A stretch of 64,000 nucleotides of DNA from Lolium rigidum (lineage: Eukaryota > Streptophyta > Magnoliopsida > Poales > Poaceae), in contig NC_061513.1 of assembly GCF_022539505.1 (NCBI RefSeq), positions 182,558,017 to 182,622,016 of the forward strand, given 5' to 3'. This document shows, piece after piece, positions 11,514 through 23,075 of the stretch; the stretch's first letter is position 1; each line of letters starts with the position of its first letter. The notes under the pieces were generated by a model. It was given only the letters and a program-made list of their open reading frames with translations, had not been told where the DNA came from and did no database searches. A program made the position numbers and the translations under genes.

Positions 11514-12908
11514 ATGGAGAGGAAGAATGCGCTGGCGGCCATCACCCCCCAGCCCGTCGCCTCCGAGCACGTCGCCTCCGAGCACGTCGCCTCCGAGCCC
11601 GTCGCCTCCGAGCCCGTCGCATCCGTGCCCGTCGCCGCCGAGCCCGTCGCCTCCGAGGGCGGCGCATCCAAGCGCGGAGCCTCCGTGAACTGGGCCTCTC
11701 TCATGGCTGACGGACCACTTCACAAGATCGGCGAATGCTTACTGGCGAATGAGGAGTACCTGGACACCTACTCTGCTATGAGGCAAGTCTGTAGAAATTG
11801 GCGCGCAGAGTTTACTCGAGCCCGACGTGCACCTGCACGAATGGATCATGGTAGACCACGCCCTTCCACGCGCCGCTGAGTTCACCTTCCTCCAACTCGG
11901 CACATCCCGCTACGTCACCATAGATCTATCGGAAGTTCGTGCAAGGTTCAAATTCCTCCATATCTATAGGGTTAATCTATTCTTATTTTCAATCTTAGTG
12001 CTGAATTTTATCTTCATCAATATATTTTAGATACTACTTCGTCGGCTTTTGCCGTGGCATTGTCGTGCTTGCCCAGAAGAACACGCCGCACAAGATACGG
12101 CTTCTGAACCCACTCACAAAGACATCGAACACTATGTTTGAGGCGCAGATGCCATCTGTTTTTCTGGATTCAGTCGCTGTAATCAAATCCCCGACTATGG
12201 TCTTCGTTTGCGCACATTACCCGAACGAAATTGGTTGGGTCGATGAGAGCACTCCAACTAAGGATATGTATGAAGATTGGGGAGAAGGAAGATTTTTGAT
12301 TGAGAACCATGGTCTGCGTTGCATTACCCCGTTCAATGGTGAACTGTATGCAATAGCTGTGGACAATTTTGAGTCCGGAAGATTATTGTGCACCAATGTA
12401 CAGTTGCAGCAGCGCGCGAGCACTGTCAAAATGGAGACACTAATTTCATTTCCACAACTTGGAAATGACAAGTTCTACCTTGTGAAGTCGGATGGTGATC
12501 TGCTGCTTGTGTTGTTGGACAACATGCTTTTGGAGGACCAACCATTGGTGTACCGTGTGGACACTCGGAGCCGCTCTCTCCATCCGGTCGAGTAACATTG
12601 GCGGTCATGCCTTTTTCGTGCATTATATCCTGTGTATCTCCGTCGACACCAGAGTGCACCCGACACTTCGACCTGGCTGCATCTACTACGCGGATTTGGG
12701 TTATATCAGAGAGTACTCTCATGATACAAAGGCCTGAGATGAGTGGCCACGATATGTGGATAGAATAGGAAACTACGGTCTGAGAAATGAACACAAGCCA
12801 TACCGTTTGGAGGATGTATTGGCCGCACACTGCAGACGGAAGGAGTTCAATGAATATTTCCTTGGGATAATGCACGAATGGAGCAACGAAGAAATATATG
12901 AGGAATGA
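11514..12908 (+). pseudogene. DUF295 / F-box-like gene, two frameshifts and one stop
   Basis: The family is large in grasses: an N-terminal F-box-like helix region followed by a DUF295 beta-propeller-like domain, presumed SCF substrate adaptors. The ATG at 11514 is followed by a repetitive V-A-S-E-P leader. Next come NWASLM and QVCRNWRAEF (F-box-like), VHLHEWIM, YYFVGFCRG, RLLNPLT, SIGG-like NIGGHAFFV and CIYYADLG, all in family order. A GT-AG intron lies at 11946-12030 (85 bp) and joins in frame. The reading frame breaks at 11815-11818 (CTCG) and at 12589-12592 (CGAG). Removing one base at each restores the expected frame. A TGA at 12735 then interrupts the C-terminal part, which continues recognisably to 12906-12908. 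An LTR element inserted 68 bp upstream of the ATG separates the gene from its distal promoter. It is either a young pseudogene or a gene with consensus errors. Confidence 0.75.
11556..11660. repeat. 15-bp coding microrepeat in the DUF295 leader
   Basis: About seven units of GTCGCCTCCGAGCMC encode repeated V-A-S-E-H/P pentapeptides between the start codon and the F-box-like region. Such leaders are length-variable and probably unstructured. Confidence 0.7.
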
Positions 12909-13516
12909 GGAATCTTCTTGTTGGCCATACATTGCGTGCATCTTGTATTTTTTTCCAGCTTAGTTTCTCGTGAACATTAACAACGTTATTGGCTGCTTTT
13001 GGCTGCAGTATGCAATTTATGTATTATACTTAGTTTTCTGATTATGATGCTGTGAATTTATCATATACTAGCTTCTAGATTTGGTGCCATATTGGGCAAA
13101 AAAACGAGAGCCAAAAGGCATAAATAATTGAAGAAAGACAGAAATAGAAGCTTCTCTAGACTTGATACTAATTTGGTGAAAAAGACAGAGAGAGAAAGAG
13201 GGGAAAAGATGCTCTTAAAAATGCCAATTTGGGCCGAGAGAGACAAAACCCAGCTCTCGCGTACAACCAAACACGGTCTCGTCCTGTCCCACGCGGTCCC
13301 TTCCTACCAGCCCCACATGACGCGGCCCCACAAACGACGTGGCCCCACACGTCAACACGGAACGTTCAACTAAATGGATTCCTTCCGTCCGAGCTCCTTC
13401 CGCGGGTTTCAGACAAAGGCTTGGGAAAACTGAGGAAAAACTAAGGGGCTGTGGAAAACTGAGTACAACTAAGGACCTGAGGGCACGAAAATAGAAAACC
13501 ATTTTTATTTCAGATT
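12909..13516. other. 3' flank of the DUF295 gene, no gene seen
   Basis: AT-rich downstream DNA likely includes the 3' UTR (to about 13060). It is followed by purine-rich and GC-rich stretches without a supported ORF. AAAACTGAG-type strings at 13425-13470 resemble those upstream of the gene near 4010 and 4445. Confidence 0.4.
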
Positions 13517-13798
13517 GCAATTACTGCTCATAATCATCCATATTACTTGTATTTTACTATCTCTTAGCCGAACTAGTGCACCTATACACCTGACAAGTGT
13601 ATTGGGTGTGTTGGGGACATAAGAGACTTCTTGTATCGTAACTGCATGGTTGCTTGAGAGGGATATCTTTGACCTCTATCTCCCTGAGTTCGATAAAACT
13701 TGGGTGATCCACTTAAGAGAAACTTGCTGATGTTCTACAAACCTATGCACTTGGAGGCCCAACACTGCCTACAAGAATAGGAGCGTGCATAGACATCA
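13517..13798 (+). mobile_element. LTR 3'-end fragment, same family as 32273-38692
   Basis: Aligns by eye with the last 250 bases of the LTRs ending at 33751 and 38692: CCGAACTAGTGCACC, TGTTGGGGACA, GAGAGGGATATCTTTGACC, GAGTTCGATAAA, and the terminal CATAGACATCA ending at 13798. The rest of the LTR is missing on the left. No primer site follows; pol sequence begins at the next base. Confidence 0.75.
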
Positions 13799-16700
13799 CT
13801 GGTCGAGAAGAAGAAGGAGGAAGACCCGAGGGGGCCGAAGGCGCCGAAGGCCTGGTGCATGTGTATTGACTACACACATCTGAACAAGTCCTGTCCCAAA
13901 GATCCATTTCCATTACCTTGGATTGATCAAGTGATCGATTCCACTACTGGGTTTGAGTTGTTATCTTTTCTGGATGCTTATTCTGGTTTCCACCAGTTCC
14001 CCTGAAAAGGGAAGATAAAATAAAAACTGCGTTTATCACCCCGCACGGGGCTTATTGCTATGTAACTATGTCTTTTGGTTTGAGAAATGCCGGCACAACA
14101 CACCATCGCTCTATGCAAAAATGCCTACATAATCAGATCGGTAAAAATGTGCAAGTGTATGTCGACGATGTCGTGATAAAAACAAAAGTAAAGATACTCT
14201 GATCGATGATCTAAGAGAAACTTTCGATAACCGGAGAAGATTCCGGATGAAAATCAACCCGGTGAAATGCACCTTCGGGGTGCTAGCCGGAAAGTTACTT
14301 GGTTTCTTAGTTTCGAGCCGTGGCATAGAGGCCAATCCGGTTAAAATTCGGGCAATTGAAAGAATGGAGTTTCCCTAAACTCTAAACGATGTGCAGAAGT
14401 TCACCGGATGCTTGGCATCACTAAGCCGGTTTGTAAGCAGGTTGGGAGAAAAGGCCTTGCCCTTGTATGCATTGGTGAAAAAGTCGGACAAGTTCGTCTG
14501 GACTTCACAAGCTGATGCAGCATTCAAGGAGCTGAAGAAGATGCTGGTCACCGCGTCGATACTAGCGCCGCCTTTACCAAAAGAGCCAATGTTGCTTTAC
14601 ATAGCAGCAACAAACCGGGTGGTAAGTGTTGTAGTGGTGGTGGAGAGAGAGGAGGAAGGAAAACCGTGCACAGGCCGGTATATTACCTAAGCGAAGTGCT
14701 CTCCCTCTCAAAACAGAACTACCCGCACTACCAAAAAATGACTTATGGCGTGAGCACTACTTAGAGGAACACCCGATGACGGTGGTGTGTGAGGCTCCTA
14801 TCTCAAAAATAATCGGTAACAAAGATGCCAGTGGCAGGATAGCCAAGTGGGCGATCCAATTGTCACCTTATGTGCCACTTTACAAAAGAAGCGATGCAAT
14901 CAAGTCGCAAGCACTAGCGGACTTCCTGGTGGATTGGGCCGAGATGCAGTATAAGCTGCCCAAGTTGGAGACCGAATACTGGAGAATGCACTTTGTCGGA
15001 TCAAAGCTCAAGGAAGGTCTTGGTGCCGGAGTAGTTCTCACCTAACCAAAGGGGGGTAATCTGAGATATGTGCTGCAAATACATTTCATGGCATCAAAAA
15101 ATGTCACTGAGTACGAAGCATTGGTCCATGGACTCAAGGTGGCGAAAGAAGTCGAAGTACGCCGGACTGTCTGTTACAGTGATTCGGATCTGGTGGTACA
15201 ACAATGTTCCAGAGATTGGGATGCGAAGGATGCAAACATGGCATCATACCAGTTTCATGTGCAGCAAGTTGCGGGGTTCTTTGAAGGATGTGAGTTTCAC
15301 CATGAGCCGCGAGCAGAAAACGAGGCAGCGGATACTTTGTCCAAGTTAGGCTCATCCAGGCAAAAAAATCCTCCCGGAATAGCCTTGGCTCATCTCCGGA
15401 AGCCGTTAATCAAGCCAAGCTCGGGATCTGAATCAATTTTCGTTCCAGAATCACATGTTGTCCCAATGGACATTGACAAGTTAAACCCGGGGACTGCTTC
15501 GTCTAACCCGGGGACTTCAGATTCGAAGCCGGAAGAAACTATGTCGGTGGACTGCATGGAGGTCGATATGCCGGTTTTCGTCGTTCGAGAAGCAACATCT
15601 TGGGTGAGACCGGTCATGGAATTTCTGGTCAATGGCGGATTGCCGGCTGTGGAAGTTGAAGCCAGGAGGATCCAAAGAAGAGCTAAAGCTTACACCATCA
15701 TCAATGGTGAGGTGTACAAAAGAAGCGTCACAGGAGTGCTACAGCGCTGTGTGGAGCCATATGAGGGCAAGGAGATGCTCCAAGAAATTCACCGAGGGGA
15801 ATGTAGGTATCATGCCTCACCAAGAGCTTTGGTCGCCAAAGTTTTCCGGCATGGATTCTATTGGCCCACTGCGCTGGAAGTTGCAGAAGACATGGTCCGG
15901 AAATGCAACAGATGCTAGAGATACAACAAGCAGTAATCACACCCCGACTTTCGGCTTAAAGACGACCCCTTGGCCGTTTGCGGTATGGTGCCTGGATATG
16001 GTTGGACCTTTTCTGGCCGGCGTGAGGAAACATGACTCACATCTTGGTTCCGGTGGACAAGTTTACCAAGTGGGTGGAAGTCAAACCAATCCGGAAATGC
16101 GATGGACACACGGATGTGAAGTTCCCGAAGGACATCATCCTCGCGGTACGGATACCCGCACAACATCATTATCGACAACGACACAAACTTTGCTAAGGGA
16201 GAGTTTGCTTGGTTTTGCGAGGATAAGAACATCTGGCTTGACATCGCTTCAGTGGCACATCCTCAAGCCAATGGGCAAGTGGAAAGGACGAATGCCTCGT
16301 GTTGTCCGAAATAAGGCCGCGGCTCATTGAGCCATTGGAGAAAACTCTGGGATGTTGGCCTCGATGAATTGCCATCCGTGTTGTGGAGCTTGAGAACCAC
16401 ACCAAACCGGTCAACCAGATATACACAATTTTTCATGGTATATGGAGCAGAAACGGTCATTCCAACCGACATAATCCATGACTCACCATGAGTACAACTC
16501 TATACAGAGGAAGAGGTCAAAGAGGCCCGAGAAAATGATGTTGACCTGCCCGAAGAGCAAAGGGAGCACTCTCCAAATCAGCTATATACCAGCAAAACCT
16601 CAGACGCTATCACAGCCGGAAGGTAAACCCAAGGGTATTCCAAGAAGGAGACGTAGTGCTACGTCTGGTGCAACGTACTGCAGGACAACATAAGCTTGCA

Positions 16701-16858
16701 CCCCCATGGGAGGGACCGTTCATAGTGAGAAAGGCTCTGCACAATGATGTTCATTATGTTATAGATGCACAGGAGTCCAAGAAAGGAAGGAAAGATAGGT
16801 CGGATGAGGAAACCAAATGCCCATGGAATGTAGCTCTCCTTCGCCCTTTCTATTCCTA
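13799..16858 (+). pseudogene. Degenerate Ty3/gypsy pol (RT, RNase H, integrase)
   Basis: Reading across several frames gives the order reverse transcriptase, RNase H, integrase. The RT begins with CIDYTHLNKSCPKDPFPLP near 13860, includes SFLDAYSGFHQF, and has the catalytic YVDD at 14158-14169. RNase H follows, with the TEYEALVHGL region at 15100-15130 and LSKLGS near 15340. The integrase HHCC zinc-finger region lies at about 15795-15918, and a decayed catalytic core runs to about 16300. The pol tail ends in a WNVALLRPFYS terminus at 16858. Stops occur near 14005, 14690 and 15045, with several frameshifts. Gag and protease are absent. The motif style resembles Tat-lineage RIRE2-like elements. 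It cannot be active. Confidence 0.82.
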
Positions 16859-18318
16859 AGGATGTGATGTAAGAAGTTCTTGTACCCTTTCAATATTTGC
16901 TATGAATGAAATGTCGGCATCTCGAATGAATCTCGGGGACTGCCTTTACCAAATTTGCATGTTATATGTTTATTTTTTCCGAGTATGCCTGTTGGCTTGT
17001 TCCAAACTTTTTTTTTACGGCTTAGTTGTGTGTTTAACCCAAAGGTAAATCTTCGACTTAGCTGTTGTCCGCAACCCGGCTTCATGACAAGCAAGAAAAA
17101 CCGGAGAAATTTGAGCACATGAAAAACGATGAAGAAAAAGAAAATAAGTGATCCGGAATAAAAATTAACTAACCCCGAATATACCCTTTTTTTTATAAAA
17201 ACGAGCTACTTGAAGTTTTTTCTCTGAGTTCAAGAACTTATTTGCTTGGCAAAAGAGCTTTAAAACTCAAAAATAGTAAATTAGCCATATTTTATATTTA
17301 ATTAACCATGCTATTAATTAATTAATTGGGACATCCGAAAATAGAGATAGTGATGGGAAGAGTGTAGGAAGATGAGTTCCATTCTTAGGCCATGTGGTTA
17401 TTTCGGTACCGACATGTAATTAATCATCGGAATCGAATAGACAGCCTGAATGTAACAACCCAAAATAAGCCATCCCATTGCATCATATCATTATTCTATG
17501 TTACTACCTTCATATTGGAGAGTTACATATATGTGTTATCATGTATGTTATATTTATTAGATTGTAGACTCATCTTGTATTGAAAAGTGTGATGTTATGA
17601 TAACATAGCTACTTACCTTCTTACTCTTTTTTTTTTCATTTATTGTTATGCCATGTTATCAAAACGTTTTGAGGTTTCTGATATTACTATCTATGTTACT
17701 TCCGCTACTAGTAGTCTTAGTGGATGAATATTACTTGAACTCATCGTCAAAGCCTACTACGTACACTTCTTTGCAACATATATTTCACTCACGCCACTAT
17801 TTCAAAGACACCAAGAGACTAGAGCTTTGCCAAGCTGCAGATCATGGAAAGGGCCAACAAAAAACACAACAGAATACTCCTCATCGGAGGTTGGGACAGC
17901 ACACTGAACACCTCATCGGAGGTTGCTATACCCTTGAGCATTTGGTGGAGAAATTAAAATCTGAGTCTTGGTGTACGGATGCAAAACCATGATCTCAATT
18001 CAAACCGTTCTGAATGTCCAGAATATTCGTGAGCATCTTGACCACATGACTCTGGAGTCCACTAGACAGCTGGCGCACATATCCCTGCATGTTCATCCTA
18101 CTGTTGTGTGATTAGTAATGCACTTCAATATTACCTATGTGCTGAACCTGGTAATGTAATTTATATACCTGCTACCTATGGCATATTTCAAATTTGTATA
18201 TGCCAAAATTATATTTCAAAATGTCTACGAAGGGCTCGACCTTTTAGGTAGTAGAGATAGAGATTTGGGTTTGGAATTACCATCACATGTGTTGGTTAAT
18301 ATTTGTTCACGCTTGATA
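16859..18318. other. No supported gene; retroelement 3' flank and AT-rich DNA
   Basis: The first 300 bases contain TCTCGGGGACTGCC, common downstream of RIRE2-like pol. A TGTAACAACCCAAAA string at 17452 resembles the start of a grass LTR, but no partner end was found. The remainder is AT-rich with no convincing coding sequence. Confidence 0.4.
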
Positions 18319-19425
18319 TCTATACCTAATAATAAAGGAGCTAAGGTTTCTGCCAAAATTTTCGTCCAACTTTTCATTGGACCGATTTGCCCTCCCACTA
18401 AATCGCATAATACATTAAAATGCCATGTACCGGTTCGTGTCTTTTCTTTACTTCTCCGCACGACCGCACCCCACGTTCGTTCGGGATTCCTTATCCTCTA
18501 TCTCCTGTGCGCCTTGCTGCACCGGATCGGCCCCTTCCATCTTCCGCCCCGACTTCTTGGCCCGCCCCTTCCTGGACCTGCTGCGGTACCACCGGCTACC
18601 AGGAAAGTGGATGCGTACGGGCTGTCGTAGCGCCAAATTCCTCATCAGTTGCGGCTATGCCTCTTTCGCCAATGAGCGACACGACATTGGCTTTGGTCGC
18701 CGGCCACAGACACTCTCTGCTCCACCTGCTGTTCCTCCCCACTCTACCGGTGCTGCTCGTGCCCTCTGGCCGGGAGGAGAAGCACGGGTGGAGAGGACAA
18801 CATCACACAGCAGTAGTGCATCTAGGACCTGCGGGGCGCTAGCGGAAGAGGTCCTTCGATGGGCTCAGTTGGAGGAGAGGACGGCAGGTTGTGAGCGAGT
18901 GGCAACATGACTGGGACGAATATCTAGAGGTGGCTGGTGCGCTGGGTCTCAAAATCCAAGCAGTGCAAAGATATAAGCAAAAATTGCTGATGAAGTGGAT
19001 GGATTGGTGAATTTAGGCTTCGAATTTGAAGATTTGCTGCCGATTTTTAAGTCGGATTTGGAAGAAATTTTGAGGGAGAAAGAGGAACTCGGGATTTTGT
19101 GGAAGAAACGAATAGTACAGAGTAAGGAATACATGGAGAAAGGAGAATGGAGATATTTAGAGAGTGTGTGGGATAAGAAAGAACCAGATCGGCTGTTGAA
19201 ACAAGGCCGCCCAATCCATCCAGAGATCCCCTCCTCTCTACCTCTGCTCGCGCTGTACGAGACAAACACACATACAGAGGAGACCTTCTCGATTGCGAGC
19301 CATCAAGGCTTGGGACGGAATCAGGATGGTGTGGGACTGTGGCGAGTGGCCTTCCCCTCGGCGGCGTTTCTCCAGGACGGCCGCGCGGTGATGGATGTGT
19401 AAACGCGGTGGAGATCCTCGTCCGC

Positions 19426-19596
19426 CATGGCCAAGTAGCAAGGCGTCAGCCTGCGGCCGTCCTTGGCACGAATACAGACGGTATTTGCCGGGAATTGATG
19501 CAGAGAGGAGGCCCTGGTCGCAACGAATCAGTCCTGCCTACAAGGTTATCGGCAGGTTTGAGCGCGACGGCCTCGACCGCCGCCAGATCATGCCCG
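19426..19596 (+). pseudogene. Candidate captured 5' exon inside the Helitron
   Basis: An ATG in good context at 19426 starts M-A-K, then meets a TAG. After a frameshift near 19455-19470, an exon-like stretch with WHEYRRYLPGIDAERRPW and AYKVIGRFERDG runs to a plausible splice donor (GTAAGC at 19597). This looks like the first exon of a small host gene, captured and decayed. I do not recognise the parent gene. Confidence 0.35.
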
Positions 19597-20477
19597 GTAA
19601 GCACCTCACCGTTTTCACCCATGGGTGGATTTGATTTCCAGGACCAGAGATGCTATGCGCTGTTTTGTATTTTCTTACACGGGTAAGAAGAAAAGAGTAA
19701 GACGGCTATGTTAGAAACTCGTCCTGTGCTCTGCAAATCTGAATCACAGTTCCATTCAGTTTTTGCCGCTGGCTAAAGATTGCTATCACAAATTAAGTCA
19801 CAGACTCAGTACGAGTTATCTTTAAATGTGCATACGTTTGATATATACTGAAACATGTGTACACGTTGTCTGAATTTAACATCACTGTCTCACTGTCAGT
19901 TTGGTTCGATAATATGCAAGATTGCCACTTATAAACAATATAGTTCTTCCTTATTTTCTTCATGTTAAAAGCTGGATGTGTGAAACTAATGACATATTGC
20001 TGCAATTTACTTTTTTTGATAGATGAGTAATGCATATCTTGAAGTTATAGCGACACAAAAGTTAATAATCCGAATTTCAAGCGGTAAGATATACTCCATA
20101 GTTGATAGCAACCGAGTTCCACCAGAATGTGAGAATCATCACAACCTACTCAAAATACTAGCTAGCAAGCTTGTTTAGATAGGTTTCTGAATTAATTGTT
20201 TTCCACTTTAGTATGATTATCTCAATTTATGCCAAGTTTTCAGAAAACGGATCTTAATGTGTCTTTGGCCATGAAAATTATGAAAAATGGCATGATAAAA
20301 AAATGTTATCATATATGCAAAGGTACCTTCGCTTGGACGGGGAGGGAAGTGCAGGGTAGTGCCTAAGAGTAAAGGAAGGAGAGAGTTGTCCTCTAATACG
20401 AAACATTACTTTCATTAACCGTTAGCATATTGGGTAAATGGCCGAGAAGAAACAATCCACTTTTTACTATTTAAGTA

Positions 20478-20534
20478 CTCTCTCCGATCCATAATATTCG
20501 TTGGGCTTTAGCTTAAATTTGATCGGAGTAATAG
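20478..20534. mobile_element. Short Stowaway-like MITE remnant
   Basis: Left CTCTCTCCGATCC and right GATCGGAGTAATAG are imperfect inverted repeats flanked by TA on both sides (20476-20477, 20535-20536). Only 57 bp remain, so it would be an internally deleted copy within the Helitron. Confidence 0.4.
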
Positions 20535-20735
20535 TATACATATAGATTATGTTCGTCGTAAATAAGAAACAAACTGACCACGGTCAACGATAGCAATAAA
20601 GAGGCGGTCAACATGATGGTTTGCTGGAGAGTTGAATAATGCTTTGCTGGAGAGTTTGATTGATGGTCTGTTGGAGTGTTTGAGTAGTTATGTCTTGCGG
20701 TGCGTTCCGGTGCAACGCAGGGGCATTTTTGCTAG

Positions 20736-21023
20736 TACATACAAAAATGATTAAAGTGGAAATTGATTCGTTTGATTTTTTTGTTCATGAATTTTATTTT
20801 GCAGAAAAAATGATTAAAAGGAATGGAAATACAGTGTTACTACTCATTACAATCGCAAGCCGCGCCTCTATACCGCAGCAAAAATTCAGCATGAAGCTAC
20901 AAACATTGATTCCTTTTCATTCCAATTGTTCAATATATGACGGGCAGAAAGAAGAAAAACAAAGTTCGTAGGCTAGACAGCAAGAGATGTTTGCAAGGAA
21001 GAATCCATGCCGCGAGGTACTCT
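20736..21023. other. 3' flank of the DUF2828 gene
   Basis: AT-rich sequence between the Helitron end and the stop codon of the minus-strand DUF2828 gene. It probably contains that gene's 3' UTR. No other feature seen. Confidence 0.4.
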
Positions 21024-21985
21024 TCAGTCGAAGACGACGAGCTTCTGGTACTCGGGTCCGGCGATGGCCTTCTCCATGACAGCCCTGGGCGACAATATGT
21101 CTCCGCTGCCGAGGAACAGCTTCACCATGTTCTTGGAGAACCCGCTCACCAGAGCCGCTCCCTTCTGTCCCGCCGTCACCGGCACGGACTTGGAGTCACG
21201 CAGGTTCCAGAACACCAGCTCCGGCACAGCGTAGCCGGCCTCCGTGAACTTCCTCGTGATGGCCTCGTGGTCCGTCTCCCACGGCCTCGACGACGCCACG
21301 TCGAACTCCATGTCGCTGAACACGAACACTTTCCTCACCATCCGCTCCGGGGGCAGGCTGCCGGCGACGGCCACGCCGAGGAGCTGGTCGAACACCGCCT
21401 GGAGGTCAGTGTTCATGCCCCAGTGCATCTCGCGGACGAACCGGGCCTTCTCCGAGAGCGTGCTGCCCTCGACGCGATGAAGCTGCGGCCGCGCGCTGAA
21501 GGTGATGACCCGGTGGCGCCACGGATCGTCGCTGAGCTCTGAGAGGAGGAGGCCCAGCGCGACGCAGACCTGCATGGGGATACCGGTCATGCTGTCCGAC
21601 ACGTCGCACACGGCGATGCAGTTGCTAAGCTTCCCGAGCGCCAGCAGGTCCGAGACCATGCGCTGCCACTGCAGGTTCGCTACGGAGCCGCCGCTGGCGT
21701 CATCGATGGACTCGAGGATCTCGTGCGGGAGCAGCGCGCCCGCCGCGATCTTGGCCTTGCCGGCCTCCACGTCGGCGAGGTAGAGGCCGAAGCGCTCGGC
21801 GTCGTGCTTGAGGAAGAGGTCCTTGTAGTTCTTCATGGCCACGGAGGCCACGCGCTTGTACGCCACGGAACCCCATGCGCGCGCCGAGATGTAGACCTCG
21901 GGGAGCATGAGCGTGCGGCGCAGCGGCACCAGCACCTCCTTGCGGAGACGGTCGCGCGCGCGGTAGGCGTAGTGCGCGTCCGGCA

Positions 21986-22503
21986 CATAGTAGCCATGTT
22001 TCCGGTACGATGGGAACGAGGGACGGGGACGAGGGCCGGGATTCGAAGGCTGGGAAAAATAGGAAACGGAGGGGGTAGACATCTCTGATACGTTCGGTTC
22101 ATGGCCGGGACGCGACTCTGACAGTTCCGGGACGACGACTCCGGAACGATAGACGGGATCGAGCAACTACTAACCGAGGAAAGAAATCAAACTGGGCCTA
22201 TATTACTCATGCGTGATTCCTATACCAGGGATATTAGTTCTGGACTTCTGACTGAACCTGTACGGGCCTTAACAGCCATACCAAGCCTAGGAAAATAATA
22301 CATCTGCCATACTTCACCGATCCAATCTCCTTTGACTGTTGCGGCCGAACAAGACTTGCGTGAATCCCTCTCGTTCCTTGATTTCTGGAGTCGGCGTTCC
22401 CGGTATGAATCGCGCCGTCTCCTGCACCGTCCCCGACTCTGAATCCGGGACGACGATCCCGAGTCAGGGAACGGTCCACCGTACCGCGTTTCCGGCTACT
22501 ATG
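21986..22503. mobile_element. hAT-type MITE, 518 bp, 8-bp TSD GTCCGGCA
   Basis: Perfect terminal inverted repeat CATAGTAGCC (21986-21995 and 22494-22503), with weaker symmetry continuing about 40 bp inward (GGTACG, GGGACG blocks). GTCCGGCA flanks both sides (21978-21985, 22504-22511). An 8-bp TSD is diagnostic of the hAT superfamily. No transposase is encoded. Confidence 0.82.
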
Positions 22504-22929
22504 GTCCGGCAAGTCCGAGGGGAGCTCCGGCGCCGAGCCCTTGGGGAAGAGGCGGCGCGCGATGGCCTCGCAGATGAGGGTGGAGCTGTCGTAGCACTTG
22601 TCCAGCGACGGGCACCATTTGGCGGCGAGCGAGAGGTCGTTGACCTTGCCGTCGACGAGCTTCCGCATGTCCGCGGCAAGGAGGTCGGCGAACATGTCGG
22701 CAGTGCGGTCGTGCAGGAAGCGGTAGCTCGGGTCCCGGTTGTACCTCTCGACGGCTCTGGCCACGGCTTCCGCGCGCTTCCTTCTGCGCTCCACGGCGGC
22801 CTGGGCGGAGAGCTTCCGGTCGCGCTCGAGGCTGGCAGCGACGCGCTCCTCGCTAGTGCCAATGAAGATCCGGCGACCCTTGAACGCGCGTCGCGAGGGC
22901 GTACGTGAGTCGAAGCGGCTGCCGCGATG

Positions 22930-23075
22930 ACCCATGAAACGTCCGCCCCGACGACCCCCGTAGCCCCCGCCTCGGCCGCGTCCCCTACGACCCCCGAAGC
23001 CGCCACCTCGGCCGCCTCCCCGACGACCACCGAAGCCGCTTCCTCGGCCACGGACCAGGAAGCCACCTCCTGAGG
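22930..23075 (-). repeat. RGG/GYGG-coding repeat within the DUF2828 gene
   Basis: Tandem GC-rich units encode about 45 residues of G-G-R-R-G-R-G and F/Y-G-G-R-R-G repeats between the two conserved parts of the N-terminal DUF2828 region. RGG boxes usually bind RNA or drive condensates. I do not recall one as a standard part of this family. Confidence 0.65.

Larger units (their letters stand above)
18319..20735 (+). mobile_element. Non-autonomous Helitron, 2.4 kb
   Basis: The 5' end reads TCTATACCTAATAATAAAGG. The 3' end reads GGGGCATTTTTGCTAG, preceded by a hairpin with a perfect 6-bp stem (TGCGTT at 20701-20706, AACGCA at 20714-20719). The base before TC is A and the base after CTAG is T, matching the Helitron A/T target rule with no TSD. 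No Rep/helicase is encoded, so it needs a helper. The GC-rich centre (18470-19620) contrasts with the AT-rich ends and probably holds captured host fragments. Confidence 0.82.

Noticed and set aside
17452..17480. TGTAACAACCCAAAA as an LTR start
   Set aside because: No matching end, TSD, primer site or second copy in the window.
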